Shown piece by piece: positions 35,689-44,880 of a DNA stretch of 64,000 bases. Numbering within the stretch: the stretch's first letter is position 1; each line of letters starts with the position of its first letter. Source of the DNA: Sulfurospirillum sp. (GTDB lineage: Bacteria > Campylobacterota > Campylobacteria > Campylobacterales > Arcobacteraceae); contig JAKZMJ010000026.1 of NCBI GenBank assembly GCA_030491005.1, positions 29,562 to 93,561 on the forward strand, in the 5' to 3' direction. Position numbers and translations under genes: made by a program. The notes beneath the pieces are model-generated. The model saw only the letters and a list, made by a program, of their open reading frames with translations, had not been told where the DNA came from and did no database searches.

Positions 35689-36905
35689 TGAGTGAATTAT
35701 TTGGAAGATATGGATTACCACTTGAAGTTAAATATTGTAAAAAATGTACAATCAGCAATCAAAGACCTTCTGCCTCTATTGCTTTTTCTAATACTAAAGA
35801 TGAATTAAAAAGAGCAATTTCATTTGGTGAAGATGGTATTTGTGAAGCTTGTAAATGGATTGAAGAAAAGAAAAAAATTGATTGGGATACAAGACACAAA
35901 GAATTGAAAAACCTTTGTGATAGATTTAGAAGAGATGATGGAAGATATGATGTATTAGTACCAGGAAGTGGAGGAAAAGATAGTGTTCGTGCCGCATATG
36001 AGTTGAAATATAATTACGGAATGAATCCTTTACTTGTAACATGGCCTCCTCAATTAATGACAACTATGGGACGAAGAAATATGGAGTCATGGTTAGATGC
36101 TGGTTTTGCATGCTATACAATCACTCCTAATCAAAAATTACATAGATTATTATCAAAACTTTCATTTGAAAATTTATGCCATCCTTTTCAGCCATTTACT
36201 TTAGGACAAAATCATGCACCAATGTATTTATCTACATTATTAGATATACCATTAGTAATGTATGGTGAAAATGGTGCTGAATATGGAAATAATATTACAC
36301 ATAATCAAAAGCCAACTAGAGATGAAGAATACTATGCTTCTGAAAAAAGTTTAGATGAAATATTTTTAGGAGGAATTAGTGCGAAAGAAATAATAGAAAA
36401 ATATAATTTTACACTTGCTGATATAAAACCTTATTTACCAGTAAATCCTTATGATTTACATAAAACAGGAACAGAATTGCATTTTTTAGGTTATTATAAA
36501 AAATGGCACCCTCAAGAAGAATATTACTATTCTGTAGAAAATACAAATTTTTTACCCAATGATAAAAGAACTGAAGGTAGTCACAGTAAATATAGTGGAT
36601 TAGATGATAAATTTGATTGGCTTAATTTTCATACTACTCATATAAAGTATGGTATAGGTAGAGCTACTTATGATACTGCACAAGAAGTAAGAAATGGGGA
36701 TATTACGAGGGAAGAAGGAATATCACTTATAAAAAGATTTGATGGAGAATATCCAACAGAATATGTGGAGGCTTGTTGTGGTTATATGGGGATAACAAGA
36801 GAAAGATATGATGAAGTTATTGAAGAGTTTAGAACAGACCATTTATGGGATAAAGTAGATGAGAAATGGCAACTAAAACATCCTATTTGGAAAGAAAATA
36901 TCTAA
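35688..36905 (+). CDS. N-acetyl sugar amidotransferase (WbuX/PseA/LegA family)
   Basis: This 405-residue PP-loop ATPase has YDVLVPGSGGKDSVRAAYEL (shown here by SGGKDS) near residue 88, a putative zinc site with CKKCTIS and GICEACKW, and the family end YVEACCGYMGI. It activates an N-acetyl carbonyl so that ammonia from the HisH/HisF-like pair can form an acetamidino group. In flagellar nonulosonate pathways PseA-type proteins make the acetamidino derivatives. The likely product here is an amidino-legionaminic acid. Confidence 0.85.
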   Translation: MSELFGRYGLPLEVKYCKKCTISNQRPSASIAFSNTKDELKRAISFGEDGICEACKWIEEKKKIDWDTRHKELKNLCDRFRRDDGRYDVLVPGSGGKDSVRAAYELKYNYGMNPLLVTWPPQLMTTMGRRNMESWLDAGFACYTITPNQKLHRLLSKLSFENLCHPFQPFTLGQNHAPMYLSTLLDIPLVMYGENGAEYGNNITHNQKPTRDEEYYASEKSLDEIFLGGISAKEIIEKYNFTLADIKPYLPVNPYDLHKTGTELHFLGYYKKWHPQEEYYYSVENTNFLPNDKRTEGSHSKYSGLDDKFDWLNFHTTHIKYGIGRATYDTAQEVRNGDITREEGISLIKRFDGEYPTEYVEACCGYMGITRERYDEVIEEFRTDHLWDKVDEKWQLKHPIWKENI

Positions 36906-37957
36906 TGAAAAATATAAAAGATATTATTGTTAGTAAAGAAACTTTATTAAGAGAAGCATTAAAAATCATAGATGAAAGTTCAAAACAAATATGTTTGGTG
37001 CTAGATAAAAATAATAAACTTCTAGGAACTATAAGTGATGGTGATATAAGAAGAGCTTTATTAAATAATATATCTTTAAATGATACAGTGGAAAATATTT
37101 ATTTTAAAACTCCTACAGTAGCAAATATTAATGACTCAAAAGAAACTATATTAAATATTTGTAAAGTTAAGAAAATACACCAAATACCTATTATAGATAA
37201 TGATAATAATATCGTAGGACTAGAAATATTGGATGAACTTATAGTTAGCTCATCTAAACCAAATAAAGTTATATTGATGGTAGGTGGCTTGGGTACTCGT
37301 TTAAGACCACTTACTGATACTATTCCTAAGCCTATGCTTCTTGTAGGTGGAAAACCAATCTTGCAAACAATAGTAGAAAAGTTTGTAAGCTATGGATTTG
37401 TGAATATTATTATGTGTATAGGGTATAAATCACATGTAATACAAGACTTTTTTGAAGATGGAAGTAAATTTGGAGCAAATATAGAGTATGTACTAGAAGA
37501 TAAAAGAATGGGTACAGCAGGAGCTTTAAGTTTACTAACTAATGAACAACAGCCAAAAGAAGCCTTTTTTGTAATGAATGGTGATTTACTTACAAATGTA
37601 AACCTTGAACATTTATTAGAATTTCATATGCAAAATGATGCTAAAGCTACGATGTGTGTAAGGGAATACGATTTTCAAGTACCGTATGGAGTTGTCAATA
37701 TTGAAAATGGTAAAATTAAGGCAATAGAAGAAAAACCAGTACATAAATTTTTTGTGAGTGCTGGTATATATATGCTTGATAGTTCTTGTCTTGAAATGAT
37801 ACCAAATGATGAATTTTATGATATACCAACACTATTTGAAAAGTTAATTGAAGAAGATGAAAACTTAATCTCTTTTCCAATAAGAGAATATTGGCTGGAT
37901 ATTGGAAGAATGGATGAGTATGAAAAAGCAAATCGTGAGTATCATGATGTTTTTTAA
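36905..37957 (+). CDS. ptmE: CBS-domain sugar-1-phosphate nucleotidyltransferase (PtmE-like)
   Basis: The ATG at 36905 overlaps the upstream stop (TAATG) and gives 350 residues; an earlier in-frame ATG lies within the upstream gene. Residues about 1-115 are a CBS pair (GTISDGDIRRALLNN, GLEILDELIVSS); the rest is a GlmU/ManC-type transferase with MVGGLGTRLRPLTDTIPKPM and FVMNGDLLTNV. In C. jejuni the PtmE homologue makes the GDP-glucosamine used for legionaminic acid. A decayed relative is at 33760. Confidence 0.8.
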   Translation: MKNIKDIIVSKETLLREALKIIDESSKQICLVLDKNNKLLGTISDGDIRRALLNNISLNDTVENIYFKTPTVANINDSKETILNICKVKKIHQIPIIDNDNNIVGLEILDELIVSSSKPNKVILMVGGLGTRLRPLTDTIPKPMLLVGGKPILQTIVEKFVSYGFVNIIMCIGYKSHVIQDFFEDGSKFGANIEYVLEDKRMGTAGALSLLTNEQQPKEAFFVMNGDLLTNVNLEHLLEFHMQNDAKATMCVREYDFQVPYGVVNIENGKIKAIEEKPVHKFFVSAGIYMLDSSCLEMIPNDEFYDIPTLFEKLIEEDENLISFPIREYWLDIGRMDEYEKANREYHDVF

Positions 37958-39279
37958 TGTATAAAATTCTAGAAAATGGTGAAAATCAATTTGTAGAATT
38001 TAAACTGTCTTTTCAAAAAGAGCTTATTAAATCTATTGTTGCTTTTGCAAATACAAAGGGTGGTAAAATATATATAGGTGTAAGTGATGATTGTAAAATC
38101 AAAGGCGTAGAAATAAATAATGTAACTATTGAAAACTATATAAATACTATAAAGCAAAATACACAGCCTAGTATCATAGTTGATATTGATTCGTATAATG
38201 ATAACTCGAAAACAATACTTATAATCGATGTAAAAGAGTATCCTCTTAAGCTAATATCATATAGAAATAGATACTACAAGCGAATAAAAAATTCAAATCA
38301 TATCATGAGTTTAGATGAAATATCAAACGAACACTTAAAGACTATAAATTCTAGTTGGGATTATTATATAGATGATAGTCATAGTTTCAATGATATATCA
38401 CAAGAAAATATAAGTAACTTTATAGAAAAAATCGAACGATTTCAAAATAAATCATTCAATGATGAGCCTATGACAATTTTGAGAAAGTATGAACTATTAA
38501 AAGACGATAAGATAACTTTTGCTACTTATTTATTGTTTACATCAAATCATTCAGCATTGACATCTTTTCAAATAGGTAGATTTAAAACAGAAACTAAAAT
38601 AATAGATAGTATTGATATAAATACAGATATTTTAAGTCAAATAGATACAGCAATAGATTTTATAAAAAGACATTTTATGGTCGAGTACATCATTACGGGA
38701 AATCCTCAAAGAGAAGAAAAATATGACTATCCACTAGAAGCTATACGCGAAATAGTAATAAATATGATTCTCCATCGGGATTACCAAGATAGTGGAAACT
38801 CTATAATAAAAATATTTGATGAGAGAATAGAGTTTTTTAATCCTGGTAAGCTACATAATGATTTAACGATAGAAAAATTATATGCAAATAACTATACATC
38901 AAGAACAAGAAATAGAGCAATAGCAAGAGCATTTAAAGAAGCAGGTATCATAGAACAGTATGGTTCAGGGATAAAAAGAATTCAAGAAGAGTGCAAATCT
39001 CATGGTATCGTAAAACCAAAGTTTGAAGAATTTGTTCATGGTTTTAGAGTGATTATTTATAAAAAAAAATTAACAGATAGCAATGAGGGAATAAATGAGG
39101 GAGTAAAATCTCTTCATAATCTTATTAAAAAAAATCCAAATAAAAAGTCCCCATTTTTTTCAAAAGAATTACAAACTTCTGTTAAAAATATTGAAAGATG
39201 GATAAAAAGTCTGAAAGAACAAAATAAAATAGAGTTTAAAGGTAGTCCTAAAACTGGAGGATATTATGAAAAGCGATAA
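37957..39279 (+). CDS. AlbA_2/Schlafen-like ATP-binding protein with winged-helix tail
   Basis: This 440-residue protein has an N-terminal AlbA_2 (Schlafen-type) domain (ENGENQFVEFKLSFQ, FANTKGGKIYIGVSDD), a helical middle, and a GHKL-like ATPase part (AIREIVINMILHRDYQ, RIEFFNPG, GSGIKRIQEEC) like proteins annotated as ATP-dependent regulators or RecG-related. A short DNA-binding-like C-terminus follows. The family is implicated in regulation or defence, without a firm role. It lies between ptmE and legF, overlapping both, so it shares the operon. Confidence 0.8.
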   Translation: MYKILENGENQFVEFKLSFQKELIKSIVAFANTKGGKIYIGVSDDCKIKGVEINNVTIENYINTIKQNTQPSIIVDIDSYNDNSKTILIIDVKEYPLKLISYRNRYYKRIKNSNHIMSLDEISNEHLKTINSSWDYYIDDSHSFNDISQENISNFIEKIERFQNKSFNDEPMTILRKYELLKDDKITFATYLLFTSNHSALTSFQIGRFKTETKIIDSIDINTDILSQIDTAIDFIKRHFMVEYIITGNPQREEKYDYPLEAIREIVINMILHRDYQDSGNSIIKIFDERIEFFNPGKLHNDLTIEKLYANNYTSRTRNRAIARAFKEAGIIEQYGSGIKRIQEECKSHGIVKPKFEEFVHGFRVIIYKKKLTDSNEGINEGVKSLHNLIKKNPNKKSPFFSKELQTSVKNIERWIKSLKEQNKIEFKGSPKTGGYYEKR

Positions 39280-39946
39280 AACTTTTTTAGCTATTATACC
39301 TGCTAGAGGTGGAAGTAAAAGATTACCTCGTAAGAATGTATTAGAATTAAATGCTAAAGCTTTGATTTCTTATTCGATTGAAGCAGGACTTAATTCTAAA
39401 TATATAGATAAAACTATTGTAAGTAGTGATGATAAAGAAATATTAGATATATCTTCATTTTGTGGTGCCCAAACTATTAAAAGACCAGATTATTTAGCGA
39501 ATGACACAGCTACTTCATTTGATGCAATTTTACATACAATTAAAAATATTGAACCTTATGACTATATAGTTTTACTTCAAGCTACTTCACCTTTACGAAC
39601 TTCAATTCACTTAGATGAAGCGATAGAATTATTAGAAGAAAAGAATGCAGATGCGATTGTAAGTGTGTGTGAGATGGATCATAGTCCATTGTGGTCAAAT
39701 ACCCTAGATGATAGTTTATCTATGAAAAGCTTTTTAAAAGAAGAAATATTAAATAAAAGAAGCCAAGACTTAGAAATATATTATAGACTTAATGGTGCTA
39801 TATATATATGTAAAACTGATAAATTACTTGATGAAAAAAGTTTTTTGTTAAAAAATAATATTTTTGCTTATAAAATGGATAGAGAAAGTTCTGTGGATAT
39901 TGACGAAGAAATTGATTTTAAAATAGCAAAAAGTTTAATGCAATGA
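39266..39946 (+). CDS. legF: CMP-legionaminate cytidylyltransferase (NeuA family)
   Basis: This 226-residue enzyme activates the nonulosonic acid with CTP. Motifs: [35 protein letters not shown], and [14 protein letters not shown], with the final [11 protein letters not shown] acidic segment binding metal. It overlaps the upstream ATP-binding gene by 14 bases. It is the last intact gene of the leg block. Confidence 0.85.
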   Translation: MKSDKTFLAIIPARGGSKRLPRKNVLELNAKALISYSIEAGLNSKYIDKTIVSSDDKEILDISSFCGAQTIKRPDYLANDTATSFDAILHTIKNIEPYDYIVLLQATSPLRTSIHLDEAIELLEEKNADAIVSVCEMDHSPLWSNTLDDSLSMKSFLKEEILNKRSQDLEIYYRLNGAIYICKTDKLLDEKSFLLKNNIFAYKMDRESSVDIDEEIDFKIAKSLMQ

Positions 39947-39947
39947 T

Positions 39948-40085
39948 ATGAAAGGTGTAATCCTAGTAGGTGGACGTGGTACACGACTTTATCCTATAAC
40001 GAAATCAATGAGTAAACAACTTTTAGCAATATATGATAAACCTATGATTTTCTATCCATTCCCACTCCATAATGCTTCATATTAA
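39948..40085 (+). pseudogene. Glucose-1-phosphate thymidylyltransferase (rfbA), 5' stub
   Basis: The 45-residue frame reads [37 protein letters not shown], then departs from the family and stops. These are the first 40 residues of an RmlA-type enzyme (dTDP-sugar pathway). The rest of the gene is absent. It marks the junction where a previous sugar-nucleotide cluster was replaced by the phosphoramidate operon. Confidence 0.85.
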
Positions 40086-40109
40086 ATTTGAGATACAAAA
40101 ATTAAACTT

Positions 40110-40136
40110 TTGACTGTAAATAAATTGTGGTATAAT
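40110..40136 (+). promoter_or_regulatory. Sigma-70-type promoter of the phosphoramidate/glycan operon
   Basis: TTGACT (40110-40115) and a perfect TATAAT (40131-40136) are spaced by 15 bases, with TGTGG just before the -10. It is the only clear promoter in the gap and lies 45 bases before the first gene of a 14-gene run with almost no spacing. Confidence 0.6.
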
Positions 40137-40180
40137 AAGGTTCTTAACAAGAAAGAATATAATAAAATTTAATTATAAGA

Positions 40181-41407
40181 ATGGCAATGAATAAATTAAT
40201 AATAGAATCAAATGAAATTAAAAAAAGTTTTGAAAGATTGAACTTACTAGTAATATCTACTGTAGGTAGAGCAGGATCGATGCTTCTTCAATCATTGTTT
40301 GATAATCATCCTGAAGTTGTTGTAATACCTGATGTTGCACAATCGTATAATTATATAGATATATTTAAAAGAGTGAACTTTGATATTGCTAAATGGTTAG
40401 ATGAACATAAAAATTTTTATAATGGATTTGATCCATATAATCAGCCTTTTAATACTAATGTAAATAATAAATTTATTGAAAATAGAAAGAAATTTGAAGA
40501 TATTTTTAATAATATTATTTATAATTTTGATGGAATCGAAAAAATAAATTCAAAGTCTTTTATGATTGCATTATCTTTAAGTTTAGCAGTTATAAATGAT
40601 CAAGATATAACTAAACTTAAATATATTTTATTTCATCATCATAATAATAGACGAATATCAATAGAAATGCCGTTGATGTTAAATGATTTTTCTGAATTAA
40701 AAGTTTTAGTTGCTATTCGTCATCCAATTGAAAATGCACTAAGTTTTCAAACATTAGAAATACGGACAAGTATAAGTATTTTTAGAAAATTTAGTAGAAA
40801 TACAAGAGGCTGGTCTGTAAAAAGTTGGAGACAGTTGCAAACTTTAAAACAACAATTATTAAATAAAAATTCATTTAAGTTATTGGATTTAAATACCTTA
40901 CATAATAATCCTGATGAACTATTAAAAAAAGTTACCCAATGGCTTAATCTTGAGAATAATGATATACTTAAGCAACCTAGTATTTTAGGCATACCTTGGC
41001 TTGGAAATAGTGCTGATGGGAAACCAATTCAAGCATTTGAAAAAAAGCGTTCTATACTATTATATCCTATTACACTTGATACAAAAAAAGGATTAACTAG
41101 TGAAGAATATTTGTTTGCTGAATATTTTTGCCGAGATATAATGATTAAATTAGGGTATGAAAACAGTGTATCACTAAAATCAATGAACATATTTAGGTTT
41201 TTATTTATTTTATTTAAAAATATAGAATTTTATAATACAAATATAACTCCTCATGATAAAGGGATACGAAGTATAATTAGAAAATTCGGATACAGTGAAA
41301 TAGCTCTAGTTTTAAAAGAAATCATAGTAATGAAAATCAAACCTATAGAGAGTTTGAAAGAATATAGAATTGATGAAATTAAACTTAGGGATTCAAATGA
41401 TAGATAG
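40181..41407 (+). CDS. Sulfotransferase-like protein, candidate phosphoramidate transferase
   Basis: This 408-residue cytoplasmic protein has the sulfotransferase cofactor elements: a P-loop-like VISTVGRAGSMLLQSLFDNH near residue 25 for the 5' phosphate and VLVAIRHPIENALSFQ near residue 177 for the 3' phosphate. The usual donor of this fold is PAPS. Here the next genes encode a pathway expected to give 3'-phospho-CDP-phosphoramidate, whose 3'-phosphorylated nucleotide resembles PAPS, so this protein may transfer phosphoramidate to a sugar. Sulfation is the alternative. It overlaps the kinase gene by 11 bases. Confidence 0.6.
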   Translation: MAMNKLIIESNEIKKSFERLNLLVISTVGRAGSMLLQSLFDNHPEVVVIPDVAQSYNYIDIFKRVNFDIAKWLDEHKNFYNGFDPYNQPFNTNVNNKFIENRKKFEDIFNNIIYNFDGIEKINSKSFMIALSLSLAVINDQDITKLKYILFHHHNNRRISIEMPLMLNDFSELKVLVAIRHPIENALSFQTLEIRTSISIFRKFSRNTRGWSVKSWRQLQTLKQQLLNKNSFKLLDLNTLHNNPDELLKKVTQWLNLENNDILKQPSILGIPWLGNSADGKPIQAFEKKRSILLYPITLDTKKGLTSEEYLFAEYFCRDIMIKLGYENSVSLKSMNIFRFLFILFKNIEFYNTNITPHDKGIRSIIRKFGYSEIALVLKEIIVMKIKPIESLKEYRIDEIKLRDSNDR

Positions 41408-41924
41408 AAATAAAGCAAAATTGATATGGATTACAGGACTTAGTGGTAGTGGAAAAACAACAATAGGGAAAGAAGTATATAAAAAATTAAATAAATTATA
41501 TGAAAATATTGTATTTTTAGATGGTGATAGTTTTAGAGAAATACTAGGAAATGATTTAGGACATACTCCAAAGGATAGATTAGAAAATGCAAGAAGAATA
41601 TCTCGTATGTGCCTATTTTTAGTATCTCAAAATATAAATGTAATTTGTTCTACGATGTCTTTATATAAAGAGATACATACATTAAATAGAGAAAAGATAA
41701 CTAATTATTTAGAAGTATTTATTGAATGTGATATTGATGAACTTATACGAAGAGACCAAAAAGGATTATATACAAAGGCAATTGCAGGAAAATTAGACAA
41801 TATTGTAGGTATTAATATGGATTATGATAAACCTACTTTATGTGATTTGACGATTGATAATAGTAAACAAGATATGCTTGCTGAAAAATCTAATAAAATT
41901 ATAAATTTAATAATTGATAATTAA
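41397..41924 (+). CDS. APS-kinase-like nucleoside kinase (CDP-phosphoramidate kinase, Cj1415-like)
   Basis: The ATG at 41397 gives 175 residues. The P-loop is LIWITGLSGSGKTTIGKEVY, with LDGDSFREILGNDLGHT and CSTMSLYKEIHTLNRE, the layout of APS kinase. In C. jejuni the homologue Cj1415 phosphorylates the 3'-OH of CDP-phosphoramidate. Because glutamine kinase, hydrolase and cytidylyltransferase genes of that pathway follow and no ATP sulfurylase is present, this reading is favoured over PAPS synthesis. Confidence 0.75.
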   Translation: MIDRNKAKLIWITGLSGSGKTTIGKEVYKKLNKLYENIVFLDGDSFREILGNDLGHTPKDRLENARRISRMCLFLVSQNINVICSTMSLYKEIHTLNREKITNYLEVFIECDIDELIRRDQKGLYTKAIAGKLDNIVGINMDYDKPTLCDLTIDNSKQDMLAEKSNKIINLIIDN

Positions 41925-41926
41925 AT

Positions 41927-44251
41927 ATGCAATTAAGTTCTAAAGCAAAAACACTAGAAAATTTAAAATTAATAGTAAAAGAATCTAATATTTTGCCAGT
42001 TTTTAGATTTTTTGCTAGTGAATATATTAGTAAAAAAGAATTGATTTTAAAAGAATTAAAGTCTGTATTTAAAATAAATTTAATAGTACGATCATCTTCT
42101 GCGAATGAAGATAACTTAGAAACTTCAAATGCTGGTGGATTTGATAGTATACTAAATGTTGATATTCATTCTCTAGCTCAAATAGATGAAGCAATCATTG
42201 CCGTTATTAAATCTTATGGCAATAGTTTAAGTAGTTTAGATGAAATATTTATTCAACCAATGCTAACAAATGTAAGCATTGCTGGTGTAATATTTACAGC
42301 AGATATGGATACATTAAGTCCATATTATATAATAAATTATGATGAAAGTGGTAGTACTTGTAGTGTTACTAGTGGAGATAGTAATAATCTGAAAACATTT
42401 ATTTCTCTAAAAGAAAATAAAATTATTGAAAATAAGTATTTAAATCAATTAATAAAAGCAACAAAAGAATGTGAAAATATATTTAATAATAAATTTTTAG
42501 ATATAGAATTTGCATTTAATGAAAATAAACTATACATATTACAAGTAAGAGCTATTGTTGTAAAGAATAAAGAAAACTTGTCAAATACAAATTTATTTAA
42601 TAGTTTAAAGAAATTAGACAAAAAAATTAGAAAATTAAACTTCCCTCATCCTAATCTTTTAGGTGATAGAACAATATTTGGAGTTATGCCAGATTGGAAT
42701 CCTGCTGAAATAATTGGTATAAGACCAAAAAGACTTGCGTTATCGCTATATAAAGAGTTAATCACCGATGAAACATGGGCATATCAAAGAGATAATTATG
42801 GATACCGAAATCTGAGGTCTCACCCACTGCTAGTTTCATTTTTAGGTGTGCCATATATTGATGTAAGAATATCATTTAATTCATTTATCCCTAAAAAATT
42901 AGAAAATAAAATAGCATCTAAATTAGTAAATCATTATTTAGATGAATTAGCAAAAAATATCAATCATCATGATAAAGTAGAATTTGAGATAATTTATTCA
43001 TGTTATTATTTTGGATTAGAAAGAAAACTTATAAAATTAAAAAACATTGGTTTTAGTGATAATGAATTATTAAGTATAAAAACTTCATTATTGGAATTGA
43101 CAAACAATATAATCAATACTAAAGATGGATTCTATAAAAAAGATTTAAAAAAAGTCACACTATTAAATGATAAATTTGATGATATTGTAAACTCAAAATT
43201 ATCGCTTGTTGATAAAATATATTGGCTTATTAAAGATGTAAAAAGATATGGGACTTTACCTTTTGCTGGTGTTGCAAGAGCAGGTTTCATAGCAATTCAA
43301 ATATTGAAATCTTTTGTAAATGAAAAAGTAATTACACAATACGATTATGATAATTATTTAAACTCTTTAAATACAGTTTCAAAACAATTAACAGCAGATA
43401 TAAGTTATTTAAGTAAAATATCTTTTTTAAAGAAATATGGACATCTTCGTCCTGGTACTTATGATATATTGTCATCAAGGTATGATGAAGCGTACGATAC
43501 ATATTTTAATGAAAAAGAGCATAAGAATTATATAAAAATTAATATATTTAGTTTTTCTGCTGAACAAAAAATAAAAATTGAAGAATTGATATCTAAAAAT
43601 AAGCTTGATACAGATTTTGATAATTTAATGATATTTATAAAGGAATCAATAGAAGGTCGAGAATCAGTAAAATTTGAATTTACAAAACATTTAAGCCAAA
43701 TATTAAAATATATTACAGAGTTTGGGAATAAGTTTAATTTTACAAATGAAGATTTAGCCCATTTAGATATTCAAGAAATTATAAATTTATATGCTACTTT
43801 GGATAATAGAGATGTGGCTATTATATTATCTGATGATATATTAAAAAATAAAGAATTTTATATGTATACAAAAGCAATAAAGCTACCTAGTGTGATAGTT
43901 GAACCACAAGATATTTTTAGTTTTTATTTAGAAGAAAATGAAGCTAACTTTATTACTTTAAATAAGATTGAAGCTAATATAATAATTGAAAAAAATATAT
44001 CAAATAGTATTTTAAAAGGAAAAATTATTTGTATACAATCAGCTGACCCTGGATATGATTATCTTTTTTCAAAAGAGATAGGTGGTTTACTTACATGTTA
44101 TGGTGGAGCAAACTCACATATGGCAATACGTTGTGCAGAGATGGGGATACCAGCAGTAATTGGTTGTGGTGAAAATAATTTTCTTAAATATAGTAGAGCA
44201 AATACTATTGAAATTGATGCTGCAAATAAACAAATGAAAATAATATCGTGA
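41927..44251 (+). CDS. L-glutamine kinase (Cj1418-like, PEP-synthase family)
   Basis: This 774-residue protein has an ATP-grasp N-terminal domain (LIVRSSSANEDNLETSNAGG, FIQPMLTNVSIAGVIF) and a C-terminal phosphohistidine domain (LLTCYGGANSHMAIRCAEMG with the swivelling histidine). A long middle section replaces the PEP-binding barrel, as in Cj1418-type proteins. Those phosphorylate the amide nitrogen of glutamine, the first step of capsule phosphoramidate synthesis. It could instead be an uncharacterised dikinase, but the neighbours agree with glutamine kinase. Confidence 0.78.
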   Translation: MQLSSKAKTLENLKLIVKESNILPVFRFFASEYISKKELILKELKSVFKINLIVRSSSANEDNLETSNAGGFDSILNVDIHSLAQIDEAIIAVIKSYGNSLSSLDEIFIQPMLTNVSIAGVIFTADMDTLSPYYIINYDESGSTCSVTSGDSNNLKTFISLKENKIIENKYLNQLIKATKECENIFNNKFLDIEFAFNENKLYILQVRAIVVKNKENLSNTNLFNSLKKLDKKIRKLNFPHPNLLGDRTIFGVMPDWNPAEIIGIRPKRLALSLYKELITDETWAYQRDNYGYRNLRSHPLLVSFLGVPYIDVRISFNSFIPKKLENKIASKLVNHYLDELAKNINHHDKVEFEIIYSCYYFGLERKLIKLKNIGFSDNELLSIKTSLLELTNNIINTKDGFYKKDLKKVTLLNDKFDDIVNSKLSLVDKIYWLIKDVKRYGTLPFAGVARAGFIAIQILKSFVNEKVITQYDYDNYLNSLNTVSKQLTADISYLSKISFLKKYGHLRPGTYDILSSRYDEAYDTYFNEKEHKNYIKINIFSFSAEQKIKIEELISKNKLDTDFDNLMIFIKESIEGRESVKFEFTKHLSQILKYITEFGNKFNFTNEDLAHLDIQEIINLYATLDNRDVAIILSDDILKNKEFYMYTKAIKLPSVIVEPQDIFSFYLEENEANFITLNKIEANIIIEKNISNSILKGKIICIQSADPGYDYLFSKEIGGLLTCYGGANSHMAIRCAEMGIPAVIGCGENNFLKYSRANTIEIDAANKQMKIIS

Positions 44252-44880
44252 AAAAAATAGTAGTAAGCCAACGATTGATATTAAATCAAGATTATCATGA
44301 AGTTAGAGAAGCATTGGATATACAATGGGGTTTGTTATTTGAACAACTAGATTTTTTACCTATAATTTTGCCGTATGAATACAGTTTTGAGAAATATTTT
44401 AATAGTATGCAAATAGATGGTATTGTATTGACCGGTGGAAACGATTTATCTAGTTTAAATTATAGTAAAGAATCAAAAAAAAGAGATATATTTGAAAAAA
44501 AACTTGTCAAGTACGGTATAACAAATAATATTCCAATATTGGGTATATGTAGAGGAATGCAAATAATATCTGAATATTTTGGAAGTGATTTTGAATCAGT
44601 AGCTAATCAAGTTAATACTAGAAATGAATTAAAAATCAATAATGAATCAAAATATTACAATAGATTAATGAAAATTTCAAATGTCAATTCATTTCATAAT
44701 TATTGTATTAAGAATATTTCGGAAGAGTTATTAGTCTCTGCTACAGATTTCAATGGAATTATTAAGGCAATAGAACATAAAAAGTATAATATCTTTGGAC
44801 AGATGTGGCATAGTGAAAGAGAAGAACCTTTTAGTAATGATGAATTAAATTTAATAAAGGAATTTTTTAATGATCAATAA
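44248..44880 (+). CDS. Gamma-glutamyl-CDP-amidate hydrolase (Cj1417-like, class I glutaminase fold)
   Basis: This 210-residue peptidase-C26-type protein has GIVLTGGNDLSSLNY, the nucleophile in LGICRGMQIISEYFG, and IFGQMWHSEREEPF with His and Glu. In the phosphoramidate pathway this enzyme releases glutamate and leaves CDP-phosphoramidate. The GTG start overlaps the glutamine kinase stop by 4 bases. Confidence 0.78.
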   Translation: MKKIVVSQRLILNQDYHEVREALDIQWGLLFEQLDFLPIILPYEYSFEKYFNSMQIDGIVLTGGNDLSSLNYSKESKKRDIFEKKLVKYGITNNIPILGICRGMQIISEYFGSDFESVANQVNTRNELKINNESKYYNRLMKISNVNSFHNYCIKNISEELLVSATDFNGIIKAIEHKKYNIFGQMWHSEREEPFSNDELNLIKEFFNDQ

